DNA from: Streptomyces sp. NBC_01788 | Lineage (GTDB): Bacteria > Actinomycetota > Actinomycetes > Streptomycetales > Streptomycetaceae | Length of the DNA stretch: 64,000 nucleotides | Direction: 5' to 3' | Assembly (NCBI RefSeq): GCF_035917575.1 | Contig: NZ_CP109090.1 | Coordinates: 3,906,001 to 3,970,000 of the forward strand | Shown here: positions 26,158-35,544 of the stretch, piece by piece | Layout of the letters: every line of letters starts with the position of its first letter | How positions within the stretch are numbered: the stretch's first letter is position 1 | Position numbers and translations under genes: made by a program | The notes under the pieces: model-generated | Told to the model about the DNA's origin: nothing | Databases searched by the model: none | What the model saw: the letters and a program-made list of their open reading frames with translations, nothing else

Positions 26158-26248
26158 CGGAGGCGGAGGGATTTGAACCCTCGATGGGCTTTAAGGCCCA
26201 AACCGCATTAGCAGTGCGGCGCCATAGACCGGACTAGGCGACGCCTCC
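26158..26248 (-). tRNA. tRNA-Ser(GCT)
   Basis: 91-nt class II tRNA. Acceptor GGAGGCG/CGCCTCC, discriminator G, anticodon stem CCGCA/TGCGG with loop CTGCTAA, anticodon GCT. It has a long variable arm. Confidence 0.97.
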
Positions 26249-26442
26249 AGCACTACCGCTCACGCGAGCGCGCGAGTGGTGCGTGCAGATGATGACACAG
26301 CCGAGTGGGGTGTCACCAATCGCCCCCTACGGTACTAGGCCGGTGGGGCCCAGGGCAAAGCCGTTCTGCCGGCGTGGGCCGGCCGGTGGCCGGGGTGCCG
26401 GACGGGGCGCAACGTCCCGGGGCACGAGGCGTTAGTCCGGGC

Positions 26443-26958
26443 ATGACGCAGACCCGATCTTTCCCCGTGCGGCGTTCCGCGCTCGCGCGGACGCTGGCCC
26501 TCGGCGCCTCCGCCGTACTGGCCGGGCTCGCCTCGGTATCGGCCGTGCCCGCCGCCTCCGCCGCGGCGCCGCCGCCCGTCCGGGCCGAGGACCGGGCAGG
26601 CGACCACCTCACCGTCACCGTCCGGCACGCGGGAGTGGGCCGCGACGGGACGTACAGGCTGTTCTGCCACCCGGCCGGGGGCAGTCACCCGGAGGCCCGG
26701 CGGGCCTGCGACGTGCTCGACCGGAACACGCGCTGGGGGCAGGAGCCCTTCGCGCCGGTGCCCGACGGCAGCGTGTGCACCATGCAGTACGGCGGGCCGG
26801 CCACCGCCCACATCACCGGGACGTGGGCCGGACGCCGCGTCGACGCGACCTATGACCGCAGCGACGGCTGCCGGATCGACCGCTGGAACCGGCTCGTGCC
26901 ACTGCTGCCCGACCTCAGCGCCCCGAGGCCGACCACGGCGTCCCGCGCCGGCCTGTAG
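26443..26958 (+). CDS. secreted SSI-like subtilisin inhibitor
   Basis: 171 residues from ATG 26443. A signal peptide of about 40 residues (PVRRSALARTLAL...AASA) precedes an SSI domain (about 52-157). Four Cys (75, 89, 112, 143) would make the two conserved disulphides. WGQEPFAPVPDGSVCTMQYGGPATAHITGTW is split here by the reactive bond predicted after Met114, giving Met-Gln at P1-P1'. Such inhibitors block subtilisin-like proteases and some block transglutaminase activation. Monocistronic. Confidence 0.92.
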   Translation: MTQTRSFPVRRSALARTLALGASAVLAGLASVSAVPAASAAAPPPVRAEDRAGDHLTVTVRHAGVGRDGTYRLFCHPAGGSHPEARRACDVLDRNTRWGQEPFAPVPDGSVCTMQYGGPATAHITGTWAGRRVDATYDRSDGCRIDRWNRLVPLLPDLSAPRPTTASRAGL

Positions 26959-27355
26959 GCCAGTAAGAGGGGACGGACGCGGAGTCCCGCTATCGGCGCG
27001 TGGGCGGGGACCGCCAGGAACGGGTGGGGCGCCCCGTACCGGCCGGTGGACGGGGACGGGCGCGGAGTCTCGCGCCCACGCGGCGGCCTGGGGCCGACGC
27101 GTGGGCGCGTGTACTGGTGCGTAGGCGTCCACCGCGGGTGTCGTGGGCAGGGAGTGCGTAAAGGTCTCGCGAAGGTCGTGCGAAGCCAAATCGTCCGGTC
27201 ACAGGTTCGACGTCAACTCCGCGTGCGACCTCCCTCTCATCCGGCATCGCGGCAGCAACCTCTGCGCATAGACTCCCTCGCGTGACACGCTGCGGGCCGG
27301 TTGGCAAGATGGCCCCCGCGGTCGGCAAGGTGCGGTGACAGGGAGGAAGCGTCTC
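26959..27355. other. intergenic region before the giant sensor gene
   Basis: No gene seen. It contains two near-identical 20-bp direct repeats of the form GGACGGRCGCGGAGTCYCGC near 26973 and 27053, and a TAGACT -10-like box at 27269-27274, about 80 bases before GTG 27356. Confidence 0.4.
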
Positions 27356-30300
27356 GTGAGCAGCAGGCCATCCCGAGGCGCTGCTCGCCTCGCTGCCATA
27401 CTCGACGCGCTGCCCGATGCGCTGGTGCTGGTCAACGCCAACGGCACCGTCGTCAACGCCAACACCATCGCGCTGGAGGCCTTCGAGACGCCGGGGACGG
27501 CCCTCGTCGGGCGGGGACTGCTCGATCTGCTGCCGGAGTTCGACTCCAAGCTGATCCCCGGCTCCATGCGGCGGCCCGACCACATCGACCCGCGCGGGCG
27601 GACCAAGCCGACCCGGATGACGGCGCGGCGCACCGACGGCTCGGAGTTCCCGGTCGAGGTCACGAGCGCGAATCTGGAGAACAGCCAGCAGGCCTACGAC
27701 GGCCACGGCTACAGCGGCGACGAACTGCTGATGCTGGTCGTCCGCGATCTGTCCGGCACCGTCGACACCGAGGCCGAACTGGCCCGTTCGCAGCGGCAGA
27801 CCGAGATGATCCTGCGGGCCGCCGCCGAGGGCGTCGTGGGCACCGACACCGACGGGCGGATCGTGCTCGTCAACCCCGCCGCCGCCCAGATACTCGGCTA
27901 CCGGGCCGGTGAACTCGGCGGCCGCGAGCTGCACACCCTCGTCCTGCACTCCCGCGCCGACGGCTCCCCCTTCTCGTACGGGGAGTCCCCGCTCGCCGAC
28001 ACCCTGCGCTCCGGGCGCAAGCACCGGGTGCGCGGGCAGGTGCTGTGGTCCAAGTCCGGCGACAAGGTCTCGGTCGATCTGACCACCGCGCCGGTGCGCG
28101 ACGGCGACCAGCTCGTCGGCGCCGTGATGACCTTCACCGACCGGCGCCCCTACGACGCGCTCGCCGACGAGAAGGCCGCCGACGAGCAGCGCCACGAGGA
28201 GCGGCTCGATCAGCTCGCCGAGGACCACGCCTCCGAGCTCACCGCCCTGCGCCAGCAGCACGTCACCGAGATCGAGGAGCTCACCGAGCGGCACGCGGAG
28301 CAACTCGCCGCGAACGAGGAGCGCTACGCCGCCCTCGGTGAACGGGAGAAGGACCGCTACGAGGCGCTGGCCGGCCGGCACGAGCAGTTGCTGACCCTGC
28401 TGGGCGGCTCCCTGCGCGGCCCCCTGGACGAACTGCGCCGCGAGCTGGCGGCCCTCGCCGCCGACGACGCCGGGCAGCTGTGGCCCGAGGCCAACCAGGT
28501 GCTGCATCACCTGTCGGCCGGGTACGCCCGGATCACGACGCTGATCGACAACGTCCTCGGCTACCAGCGTCTCGACGCCGGCAGCGAGGAGATCATCCGG
28601 ACGAACGTGATGCTGGACGCGGTCGTCGCCGCCGGTGTCGACGGCGCCGTCGAGCTGATCGGCCCCGGGCGGGTGCAGTTCGCCGTGCACGCACCGCCCA
28701 TCGAGGCCGAGGTCGACCCGCGGCGTCTGGCCACCGCGCTCGCGCACCTCGTCGCGGACGTCGCCGGCGTGGACGCGACCGGGAACTCGCCCGTCTCGGC
28801 GGGCGGTTACATGGACAACACCGTCGTGGTGGCGGCGGCGCAGCGCGGTGAGGTCGTCCGGATCGAGGTGCGCGGGCCGTACGCCGGGGGAGACCCGGTG
28901 CACGAGCCGATCGTGCGCGGGATCGTCCGGGCGCACGGCGGTGTCCTCCAGACCCACGAAGTACCGGGCATGAGCGGCAGCGCGTACGTCCTGGAGGTGC
29001 CGCTCGGTGGCGGTGCCGGCGTCGTCGCGGCCCCGGCCCCGGCGCTGGTCCAGGCCCTGGAGCCGGCTCCGACTCCGGCGGAGCCCGCCCCCGCGGAGCC
29101 CGCTGTGCCCGAGCAGCCTGCGAGCGGCGGGCGGCGGAGGGCCCGGCGGTCCTCGACGGACGCGTTCCTCGAGAGCGACGGCGACGCGGAGGCCACCGGG
29201 GCACCGGCGGCTCCGACCGGTCGGCGCAGGCGGCGGGCAGCCGAGCCGTCCCAGGAGGCCGGGCAGGTTCCGGACCAGGGCGCGGACGGCTCCGGCGGTA
29301 CGGGACGGCGGCGCGGACAGTCCGCCGACGACGCGGCGGGCGTGTCCGAGGGTGCCGTGGTCATGGCGGGCGAGCACGCGGCGGGAACGGCGGCCTCGGG
29401 TACGGGACTCGGCGGTACGGTGCCGCCGCAGGGCGTGCCCGCGTCCGCCGAGCGGCGGGAGACGAGGCAGCCCCAGGCACTGCCGGCGGCGCTGCCCGCA
29501 GCGGGCGCTGCCCAGCCCGAGGCAGCACAGGCAGAGGCTGCGCAGACCGAGGCGACGGGCGGCGAGAGCGCGGTGGCTGCCCAGCAGCCGAGCGGGCGCC
29601 GTCGGCGCGCCCTGGCCGCTACCACCGAGCGTGCCGCCGCACAGGAGGCGGCCCCGCGTCCGGTGTTCGCCCTGCCGCCCGCGGAGGCGGACCGGCCCGG
29701 CGGAGGCCCGGAGGCGGCGCAGGGTGCCGTTGCCGTCGTTCCCCTGGGGAGCGACGGACAGCACGACGCCGTGTCCCACGATCAGGCCGACGACCACACG
29801 CCGCCGCAGCCACATCCCACGAGCGCGCCGACGGGACGCCGGCGGCGGGCGGTGGCCCAGCCGCAGGACGGCGCGGCAACCGGCGCGACTCCCGCGCAAG
29901 ATGCGCCGGGTGTGCAGGGTGTGCAAGGGGCCGCTGGTGCAGCCGGTGCCCCCGGTGTTCCCGGTGCGCCTGCCGGGGCCGTTCCCGTGCCCTTGCCGGG
30001 CGCGCCCGCGCAGGGTGCGGCGGGGGGCGTCCAGGCGCTCGCGCAGGCCGTTCCGCAGGTGAGAGCGGGTCAGCCTGCCGTGCCTTCAGGCGTGCCTCAG
30101 GGGGTACCGGTACAGCCCACCCCGCAACAGGTGGCTCCCGGTCAACCGGTCGCTCCCCAGGGTGTGCCCGGACAGCCCGCGGCGCCGCAGGGGCTCCCCG
30201 GCCAGCCCGCAGTACCGCAAGGTGTTCCTGCTCAGTCCGCCGCGCCGCAGGGGGTGCCCGGACAGCCCGTACCGCAACAGGTGACTCCCGGTCAGCCCGT

Positions 30301-32479
30301 CACGCCGCAAGCCCTGCCCGGCCAACCCGCAGCGCTTCAAGGCCTGCCCGGACAGCCCGTCATGCCGCTGGGTGCGCCTGGGCAACTCGCAGCACCGCAA
30401 GGCGTTCCTGGCCAGCCCGCAGCGCCGCAAGCCGTTCCCGCTCAGCTCGCAGCACCGCAGGGCCTGCCTGCTCAGACCGCCGAGCCGCAGTCGGTGCCGG
30501 GGCACCCCGCCCCGCAGGCGGTCCCGGGACAACCCCCCGCCGCACAAGTGACCCCCGGTCAGCCCGTCACGCCACAAGGCCAGCCCGGCCAACCCGCAGC
30601 GCTTCAAGGCCAGCCCGGCCAACCCGCAGCGCTTCAAGGCCTGCCCGGCCAACCCGTCATGCCACAGGGCGTGCCAGGGCAGCCCGCCGCACCGCAGATG
30701 GTTCCCGGTCAGCCGGTCACGCCCCAGGGGCTGCCCGGCCACCCCGCCATGCCGCCGGCGGTGCCCGGACAGCCGGGCGCGGCGCCGCAGGTTCCCGGGC
30801 AGGCGCTGCCCGCGCCGCATCCGTCCGGGCAGGCGGTCCTGCCCGGACAGGTGCCGTCGCCGGAGCACGGGGCCGCGGGCACGGCGCCCGCTCCCGCGCT
30901 CGGCATCGCCGGTCAGCCGCTCCCCCCGCAGCCTCCCGCACTCGCGCGCGTGCAAAGCCCCGGCGCCCAGGCCCCGGCCCCCCAACCCCCCGCCGGGCCG
31001 CTTCCCGGACAGCCCGTTCCCGCGCAGGGCGTCCCGGCTCAGCCGGTCCCCGCCGCGCAGCCGGTGCCCGGCGCGGTCGGCGGCCCCGTACCGCCGAACG
31101 CCATCGGTGCCCCCATGCCTCCGGCGCAGGCCGTTCCCCAGCAGGCAGCCCCTGCCGCTCCCGGCGTCCCGGCCGGCACCGCCCTCCCGCCCGAGCAGGC
31201 GGCGGGACAGCCGGCCGTACAGGCCCAGCCCACCGGGCAGCAGCCCGGCCTCGGCACCGCGGTCCCGCGTGCGGCCCAGCCGTTGCCCGCCGAGGCCGCC
31301 GTGCCCGTCGATCCCCACTCGACGCAGGGGCGGGCGATCAGCGTGCGTACCCTGGGACAGGGCGTGCCGTTCGTCCGGCAGGCGGCACAGGCGCAGGCAC
31401 CCCAGCCGCCGTCCGCCACGCCGCCCCCGCAGACGTCCGGCGGTTCCGGCCGCCGCCGCAAACTGGGCACCCGGCCCGACCCGGCCGCCGCACCCCAGCA
31501 GACCCCGACGCCACCGGCGCCGATGCAGGCACAGCGGCCGGAACAGACGGCCCGCCCGCACCCGTCGGCCGAGCAGCCCCCCGCGCAGCCCTCCCTGGGA
31601 GGACCCGTCGTGGCGCCCGGCACCGAGGGAGGCGGACGGTCGTACGCCATCGGGGCCCCGGACGAGAACGCCGCCGAGGGTCCCGAGCCGCTGGACGGTC
31701 CCGGCGGCGCGGTGGAGGTCGCGGACCCCCCGCGGCCGCAGCCGATGGACGACGAACTGCCCCCGGAGCCCCTGGACAACCCGCGTCGGCTGCTGGTCTG
31801 GCCGGCCCCCGACGTCACCACCCAGCAGGCGCTGAGCGACCGCGGCTACCGGCCGGTCATCGTGAACTCCCGCGAGGAGGTGGACGCGCAGATCGCGGCC
31901 TTCCCCGCCGCCCTGTTCGTCGACCCGCTGACCGGGCCGATCACGCGCACGGCGTTGCAGTCGCTGCGGCAGGCGGCGGTCGCCGCCGAGGTCCCGGTGC
32001 TGGTCACGGCCGGACTCGGGCAGGCGGCGCGCGAGGAGGCCTACGGCGCCGACCCGGCCGTACTGCTGAAGGCACTCGCGCCGCGCGACAGCGAGCAGCA
32101 CCCGCCGCGGGTGCTGCTGATCGAGGAGCACGCGGAGATCGCGCTGGCGCTGACGGCGACGCTGGAGCGGCGCGGGATACAGGTGGCGCGGGCCGCGAGC
32201 GACAACGACGCGGTGACGCTCGCCGGGCAGTTCCGGCCGAACCTGGTCGTGATGGACCTCATGCAGGTGCACCGGCGCCGGGCGGGGATCCTGGACTGGC
32301 TGCGGGCGAACGGGCAGCTCAGCCGCACCCCGCTGGTCGTCTACACGGCCTCCGTCGACCAGGCCGACCTGCCGCGGCTGGCCTCGGGCGAGACGGTGCT
32401 GTTCCTCGCGGAGCGGTCCACCAGCGACGAGGTGCAGAGCCGGCTAGTCGATCTGCTGGCCCGCGTCGGCACCAACTGA
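27356..32479 (+). CDS. giant PAS / degenerate histidine kinase / receiver protein with 10-residue repeats
   Basis: 1707 residues from GTG 27356 (GGGAGGAAG six bases upstream; GTG 27335 is unlikely). In order: PAS (about 10-120), PAS (145-265), coiled coil (269-355), kinase-like region (342-552) whose would-be H-box reads LLTLLGGSLRGPLDEL with no His, then a disordered region with six S/TGRRRR-type motifs, about 22 repeats of a 10-residue G-x-P-G-Q-P-x-x-P-Q unit (about 911-1150), more Pro-rich linker, and two receiver-like domains (about 1476-1575 and 1577-1707; Asp near 1634, the N-terminal acidic pair is Glu-Glu). The RRRR motifs recall OsaA, the osmoadaptation hybrid kinase of S. coelicolor. 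Likely a cytoplasmic scaffold/signalling protein rather than an active kinase. Confidence 0.85.
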   Translation: MSSRPSRGAARLAAILDALPDALVLVNANGTVVNANTIALEAFETPGTALVGRGLLDLLPEFDSKLIPGSMRRPDHIDPRGRTKPTRMTARRTDGSEFPVEVTSANLENSQQAYDGHGYSGDELLMLVVRDLSGTVDTEAELARSQRQTEMILRAAAEGVVGTDTDGRIVLVNPAAAQILGYRAGELGGRELHTLVLHSRADGSPFSYGESPLADTLRSGRKHRVRGQVLWSKSGDKVSVDLTTAPVRDGDQLVGAVMTFTDRRPYDALADEKAADEQRHEERLDQLAEDHASELTALRQQHVTEIEELTERHAEQLAANEERYAALGEREKDRYEALAGRHEQLLTLLGGSLRGPLDELRRELAALAADDAGQLWPEANQVLHHLSAGYARITTLIDNVLGYQRLDAGSEEIIRTNVMLDAVVAAGVDGAVELIGPGRVQFAVHAPPIEAEVDPRRLATALAHLVADVAGVDATGNSPVSAGGYMDNTVVVAAAQRGEVVRIEVRGPYAGGDPVHEPIVRGIVRAHGGVLQTHEVPGMSGSAYVLEVPLGGGAGVVAAPAPALVQALEPAPTPAEPAPAEPAVPEQPASGGRRRARRSSTDAFLESDGDAEATGAPAAPTGRRRRRAAEPSQEAGQVPDQGADGSGGTGRRRGQSADDAAGVSEGAVVMAGEHAAGTAASGTGLGGTVPPQGVPASAERRETRQPQALPAALPAAGAAQPEAAQAEAAQTEATGGESAVAAQQPSGRRRRALAATTERAAAQEAAPRPVFALPPAEADRPGGGPEAAQGAVAVVPLGSDGQHDAVSHDQADDHTPPQPHPTSAPTGRRRRAVAQPQDGAATGATPAQDAPGVQGVQGAAGAAGAPGVPGAPAGAVPVPLPGAPAQGAAGGVQALAQAVPQVRAGQPAVPSGVPQGVPVQPTPQQVAPGQPVAPQGVPGQPAAPQGLPGQPAVPQGVPAQSAAPQGVPGQPVPQQVTPGQPVTPQALPGQPAALQGLPGQPVMPLGAPGQLAAPQGVPGQPAAPQAVPAQLAAPQGLPAQTAEPQSVPGHPAPQAVPGQPPAAQVTPGQPVTPQGQPGQPAALQGQPGQPAALQGLPGQPVMPQGVPGQPAAPQMVPGQPVTPQGLPGHPAMPPAVPGQPGAAPQVPGQALPAPHPSGQAVLPGQVPSPEHGAAGTAPAPALGIAGQPLPPQPPALARVQSPGAQAPAPQPPAGPLPGQPVPAQGVPAQPVPAAQPVPGAVGGPVPPNAIGAPMPPAQAVPQQAAPAAPGVPAGTALPPEQAAGQPAVQAQPTGQQPGLGTAVPRAAQPLPAEAAVPVDPHSTQGRAISVRTLGQGVPFVRQAAQAQAPQPPSATPPPQTSGGSGRRRKLGTRPDPAAAPQQTPTPPAPMQAQRPEQTARPHPSAEQPPAQPSLGGPVVAPGTEGGGRSYAIGAPDENAAEGPEPLDGPGGAVEVADPPRPQPMDDELPPEPLDNPRRLLVWPAPDVTTQQALSDRGYRPVIVNSREEVDAQIAAFPAALFVDPLTGPITRTALQSLRQAAVAAEVPVLVTAGLGQAAREEAYGADPAVLLKALAPRDSEQHPPRVLLIEEHAEIALALTATLERRGIQVARAASDNDAVTLAGQFRPNLVVMDLMQVHRRRAGILDWLRANGQLSRTPLVVYTASVDQADLPRLASGETVLFLAERSTSDEVQSRLVDLLARVGTN
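30088..30800 (+). repeat. 30-bp tandem repeat array inside the giant sensor gene
   Basis: About 22 imperfect 30-bp units encode GVPGQPAAPQ and variants. One pair of neighbouring units (near 30600) is nearly identical, which suggests recent unit duplication. Confidence 0.8.
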
Positions 32480-32500
32480 CCAACCGGCCAGGCCACATCG

Positions 32501-32550
32501 CGTACGACGCCGGGCGGGGAGCCTTCTCGCTCCCCGCCCGGCGTCGTACG
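32501..32550. terminator. bidirectional terminator
   Basis: A perfect 21-bp inverted repeat beginning CGTACGACGCCGGGCGGGGA with an 8-base loop, between convergent genes ending at 32479 and 32582. Confidence 0.85.
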
Positions 32551-32581
32551 CGTACGCGCGCGCGTGCCGTCCCCTCCGCGG

Positions 32582-34237
32582 TCAGAGCCGGGTGACGTCC
32601 AGCTCCCCGGCCGCGTACTGCCTGCGCAGCACCTTCTTGTCGAACTTGCCCACGCTGGTCTTCGGAACGGTCTCGATGATCGTCCAGCGTTCCGGGAGCT
32701 GCCACTTGGCGATCCCGCGCTCCTCCTGGAGGAAGGCGCGCAGTGCCTCGAAGCCCGCGGTGGCACCTTCCCCGAGGACGACGGTCGCCAGCGGGCGCTC
32801 GCCCCACTTGTCGTCGGGTACGGCGACGACGGCGGCCTCGGCGACGTCCGGGTGGGACATCAGGGCGTTCTCCAGCTCGACGGAGGAGATCCATTCGCCG
32901 CCCGACTTGATGACGTCCTTGGCCCGGTCGGTGAGGGTGAGGAAGCCGTCGGGGCTGATGGTGCCCACGTCGCCGGTCTTCAGCCAGCCGTCCTCGCTGA
33001 ACTTGTCGGCCGGGCGCAGCGGTTCGGCGCCGGGGCCGTTGTAGTAGGCGCCGGCGATCCACGGTCCGCGGACCTCCAGCTCGCCTGCGGACTCGCCGTC
33101 CCAGGGAAGGCGTTCGCCGCCGGGGCCGGTCAGGCGGGCCTCGACCCCGGTGGGGAAGCGGCCCTGGGTGAGGCGGTAGCCGAACTCCTCGTCCGTGCCG
33201 ATCGCGTGGGCCGGTGGGCGGGCCACCGTGCCGAGCGGGGAGGTCTCGGTCATGCCCCAGGCGTGGCAGACGCGCATGCCCAGCTGGTCGAAGGCCTCCA
33301 TGAGGGAGGGCGGGCAGGCCGAGCCGCCGATGGTGACCTGGGTGAGGGAGGAGACGTCGCGGGGGCGGGTGGTCAGTTCGGCGAGCAGTCCCTGCCAGAT
33401 GGTGGGCACGGCGGCCGCGTGGGTCGGCTTCTCCCGCTCGATCATCTCGGCGAGGGGGGCCGGCTGGAGGAAGCGGTCGGGCATCAGCATGTTGACGCCG
33501 GACAGGAAGGTGGCGTGCGGCAGGCCCCAGGCGTTGACGTGGAACTGCGGGACCACCACGAGCGTGGTGTCCCGGTCGGTCAGGCCCATGGACTCGCTCA
33601 TGTTGACCTGCATGGAGTGCAGGTAGACCGAACGGTGGCTGTAGATCACGCCCTTGGGGTCGCCCGTGGTGCCGGAGGTGTAGCACATGGCGGCGGCCTG
33701 GCGTTCGTCCAGCTCGGGCCAGTCGTAGGTGACCGGCTTGGCCGCGATCAGGTCCTCGTACTCGTGCACACGGGCGTGGGAGCCGTCGAGCGGGGTGCGG
33801 TCGCCGGGGCCCGAGACGATGACGTGCTCGACCGTCTTCAGGTGCGGCAGCAGCGGGCCGAGCAGCGGGACCAGGGAGCCGTTGACGATGATGACGCGGT
33901 CGGCCGCGTGGTTGACGATCCAGGCCAACTGCTCAGCGGGCAGGCGCAGGTTGAGGGTGTGAAGGACCGCGCCCATGCAGGGGATCGCGAAGTACGCCTC
34001 CACGTGCTCGGCGTTGTTCCACATGAGGGTGGCGACACGGTCGTCGGCCGCGACCCCGAGGTCCTCGCGCAGGGCGTGCGCCAGCTGGGCCGCGCGCTCG
34101 CCGATCTCGGCGAAGGAGCGGCGGTGCGGCTCGCTGTCACCGGTCCAGCTGATCACCTGCGACGCCCCGTGGATCGTCGACCCGTGGGCCAGGATCCTCG
34201 AGATCAGCAGCGGTACGTCCTGCATGGTGCTCAGCAC
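32582..34237 (-). CDS. long-chain fatty-acid-CoA ligase (AMP-forming)
   Basis: 551 residues from GTG 34237 (GGGAGGA five bases upstream); ATG 34225 is an alternative. An ANL-superfamily adenylating enzyme: P-loop YTSGTTGDPKGV, A5-type motif WGMTETSPLG, hinge TGDVGTISPDGFLTLTDRAKDVIKSGGEWIS, and the C-terminal Lys in VPKTSVGKFDKK. It activates a fatty or aryl acid to acyl-AMP and then the CoA thioester. The lid motif and length fit the medium/long-chain FadD group. Monocistronic, ending at a strong terminator. Confidence 0.92.
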   Translation of the reverse strand: MLSTMQDVPLLISRILAHGSTIHGASQVISWTGDSEPHRRSFAEIGERAAQLAHALREDLGVAADDRVATLMWNNAEHVEAYFAIPCMGAVLHTLNLRLPAEQLAWIVNHAADRVIIVNGSLVPLLGPLLPHLKTVEHVIVSGPGDRTPLDGSHARVHEYEDLIAAKPVTYDWPELDERQAAAMCYTSGTTGDPKGVIYSHRSVYLHSMQVNMSESMGLTDRDTTLVVVPQFHVNAWGLPHATFLSGVNMLMPDRFLQPAPLAEMIEREKPTHAAAVPTIWQGLLAELTTRPRDVSSLTQVTIGGSACPPSLMEAFDQLGMRVCHAWGMTETSPLGTVARPPAHAIGTDEEFGYRLTQGRFPTGVEARLTGPGGERLPWDGESAGELEVRGPWIAGAYYNGPGAEPLRPADKFSEDGWLKTGDVGTISPDGFLTLTDRAKDVIKSGGEWISSVELENALMSHPDVAEAAVVAVPDDKWGERPLATVVLGEGATAGFEALRAFLQEERGIAKWQLPERWTIIETVPKTSVGKFDKKVLRRQYAAGELDVTRL

Positions 34238-34354
34238 GGCGTCCTCCCGGGGCAGCGTCGCTACGCGGTGGTAAGGGATGCGCCGATTCTGCTCACATAC
34301 CGCGCGGTATGTCACTAGCCAGGGACGATCGATCACACAACGTTCCCACGAGTG

Positions 34355-34912
34355 TCAGCGCACGCGCACCAACTCCGGGTCCTCCCGCAGCTTGCCGAGC
34401 GCCCGTGACACCGCCGACTTCACCGTCCCCACGGACACTCCGAGCACCTCGGCCGTCTGGATCTCGGAGAGGTCCTCGTAATATCTGAGGACGACCATCG
34501 CCCGCTGCCGGGTGGGCAGCTTCATGATCGCCCGCCACATGGCGTCGCGCAGCGCCTGCTGCTCCGCCGGATCGGCCGCGCCGGGCGCCGGCTCCGGCTC
34601 CGGCAGCTCGTCGCAGGCGAACTCGTCGACCTTCCGCTTGCGCCACTGCGAGGTGCGGGTGTTCAGCAGAGCGCGGCGCACATAGCCGTCGAGCGCCCGG
34701 TGGTCCTCGATCCGCTCCCACGCCACGTACGTCTTGGTGAGCGCGGCCTGCAGCAGGTCCTCCGCGTCGCTCGGGTTCGCGGTCAGCGATCGTGCGGCGC
34801 GCAGCAGCACCGGCTGCCGGTCCCGCACGTACGACGCGAAGGACGGGTACGCCGCAGTCCCGGTCGCCGGAACGGCGGCTTTCGACACGCTGGTGCAGAC
34901 GGGTGTGGTCAT
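34355..34912 (-). CDS. SigE-family ECF RNA polymerase sigma factor
   Basis: 185 residues. Sigma region 2 spans about 24-95 (ARSLTANPSDAEDLLQAALTKTYVAWERIEDHRALDGYVRRALLNTRTSQWRKRK) and region 4 about 125-175 (LPTRQRAMVVLRYYEDLSEIQTAEVLGVSVGTVKSAVSRALGKL). This is the Streptomyces SigE-like ECF subfamily that often lacks an adjacent anti-sigma gene, as here. TAGCGT lies six bases before the ATG, with a GGAG between them, so the message is leaderless or nearly so. Confidence 0.9.
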   Translation of the reverse strand: MTTPVCTSVSKAAVPATGTAAYPSFASYVRDRQPVLLRAARSLTANPSDAEDLLQAALTKTYVAWERIEDHRALDGYVRRALLNTRTSQWRKRKVDEFACDELPEPEPAPGAADPAEQQALRDAMWRAIMKLPTRQRAMVVLRYYEDLSEIQTAEVLGVSVGTVKSAVSRALGKLREDPELVRVR

Positions 34913-35232
34913 GGCTCCACGCTAGGAGCGGCACCCGCTCGCGCGGATCGCCCGCAGGTCCCGCAGCCGGGTCCGCCTCAGGTTGTAGGGGTGGGTCCGG
35001 CCGCACCTCCTGTAGGTGGAGGAACGGGGCGCGTGTACTGCGGGTTCACCCCTGGGGGACGTCCCGGCCGGCGCTCCGGGCGAGCAGGTCACTGCGCCGC
35101 GGCCGCACGGAACACGACTGCGCGGCGGTACCGAAGTACCGCCGCGCAGAGGTGTGTTACGTCCCCACGAGCACACCCACCAGGGAGTTCAGGGCCGGCA
35201 GGTCCCCAGATCGCACGCCGGCCCGCCCCGGC
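34913..35232. other. intergenic region between the ECF sigma gene and the secreted protein
   Basis: No gene seen. It holds the sigma-gene promoter (TAGCGT on the minus strand, 34919-34924) and the terminator at 35118-35149. Confidence 0.5.
35118..35149. terminator. terminator after the secreted-protein gene
   Basis: CTGCGCGGCGGTAC-CGAA-GTACCGCCGCGCAG, a perfect 14-bp stem with a tetraloop. Confidence 0.8.
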
Positions 35233-35544
35233 TCACCAGAGCCGGGTGAAGTGGACGACGACGTTCCTGTTGCCCTGCTGGATGGCCGTGAACGCGGAGC
35301 GGCTGACCTGTGCGGTGTTGCTCTGGTTCGTGGCGCCCGAGCCGACCGCCTGCTGCTGCGTCGTGGACGAGTTGCCGCTGTTGTCACGGCCGACCCCGCT
35401 GCCGACGACGCCGGCGACGCCCGCGTTCGATCCGTCGCCCGCGACGGCTCCCGTGTCCGCGGCGGCGACGCCGGTGAAGAGCGCCGCGGCGAGGGGGATG
35501 GCCGCGGCTGCGGCGAGAACACGGGCGGTACGGATGCTTGCCAT
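35233..35544 (-). CDS. small secreted Gln/Asn/Ser-rich protein
   Basis: 103 residues from ATG 35544, with GGAGGAG upstream. A signal peptide (about 1-29, ending AAA-DTG) precedes a 74-residue mature protein with no Cys, a Gly-rich first half and a second half of polar repeats: NSGNSSTTQQQAVGSG, ATNQSNTAQVSRSAF, QQGNRNVVV. The spacing of Gln, Asn and Ser recalls amyloid-forming curli or rodlin repeats, which coat aerial hyphae, but it matches neither chaplin nor rodlin signatures. Surface role is inferred. Confidence 0.7.
   Translation of the reverse strand: MASIRTARVLAAAAAIPLAAALFTGVAAADTGAVAGDGSNAGVAGVVGSGVGRDNSGNSSTTQQQAVGSGATNQSNTAQVSRSAFTAIQQGNRNVVVHFTRLW

Noticed and set aside
26990..29926. 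A 978-codon minus-strand frame over the giant sensor gene
   Set aside because: Low-complexity Arg/Gly/His translation opposite well-formed PAS domains.
30088..30800. Possible CRISPR array
   Set aside because: The repeats are contiguous 30-bp coding units without spacers and keep the reading frame.
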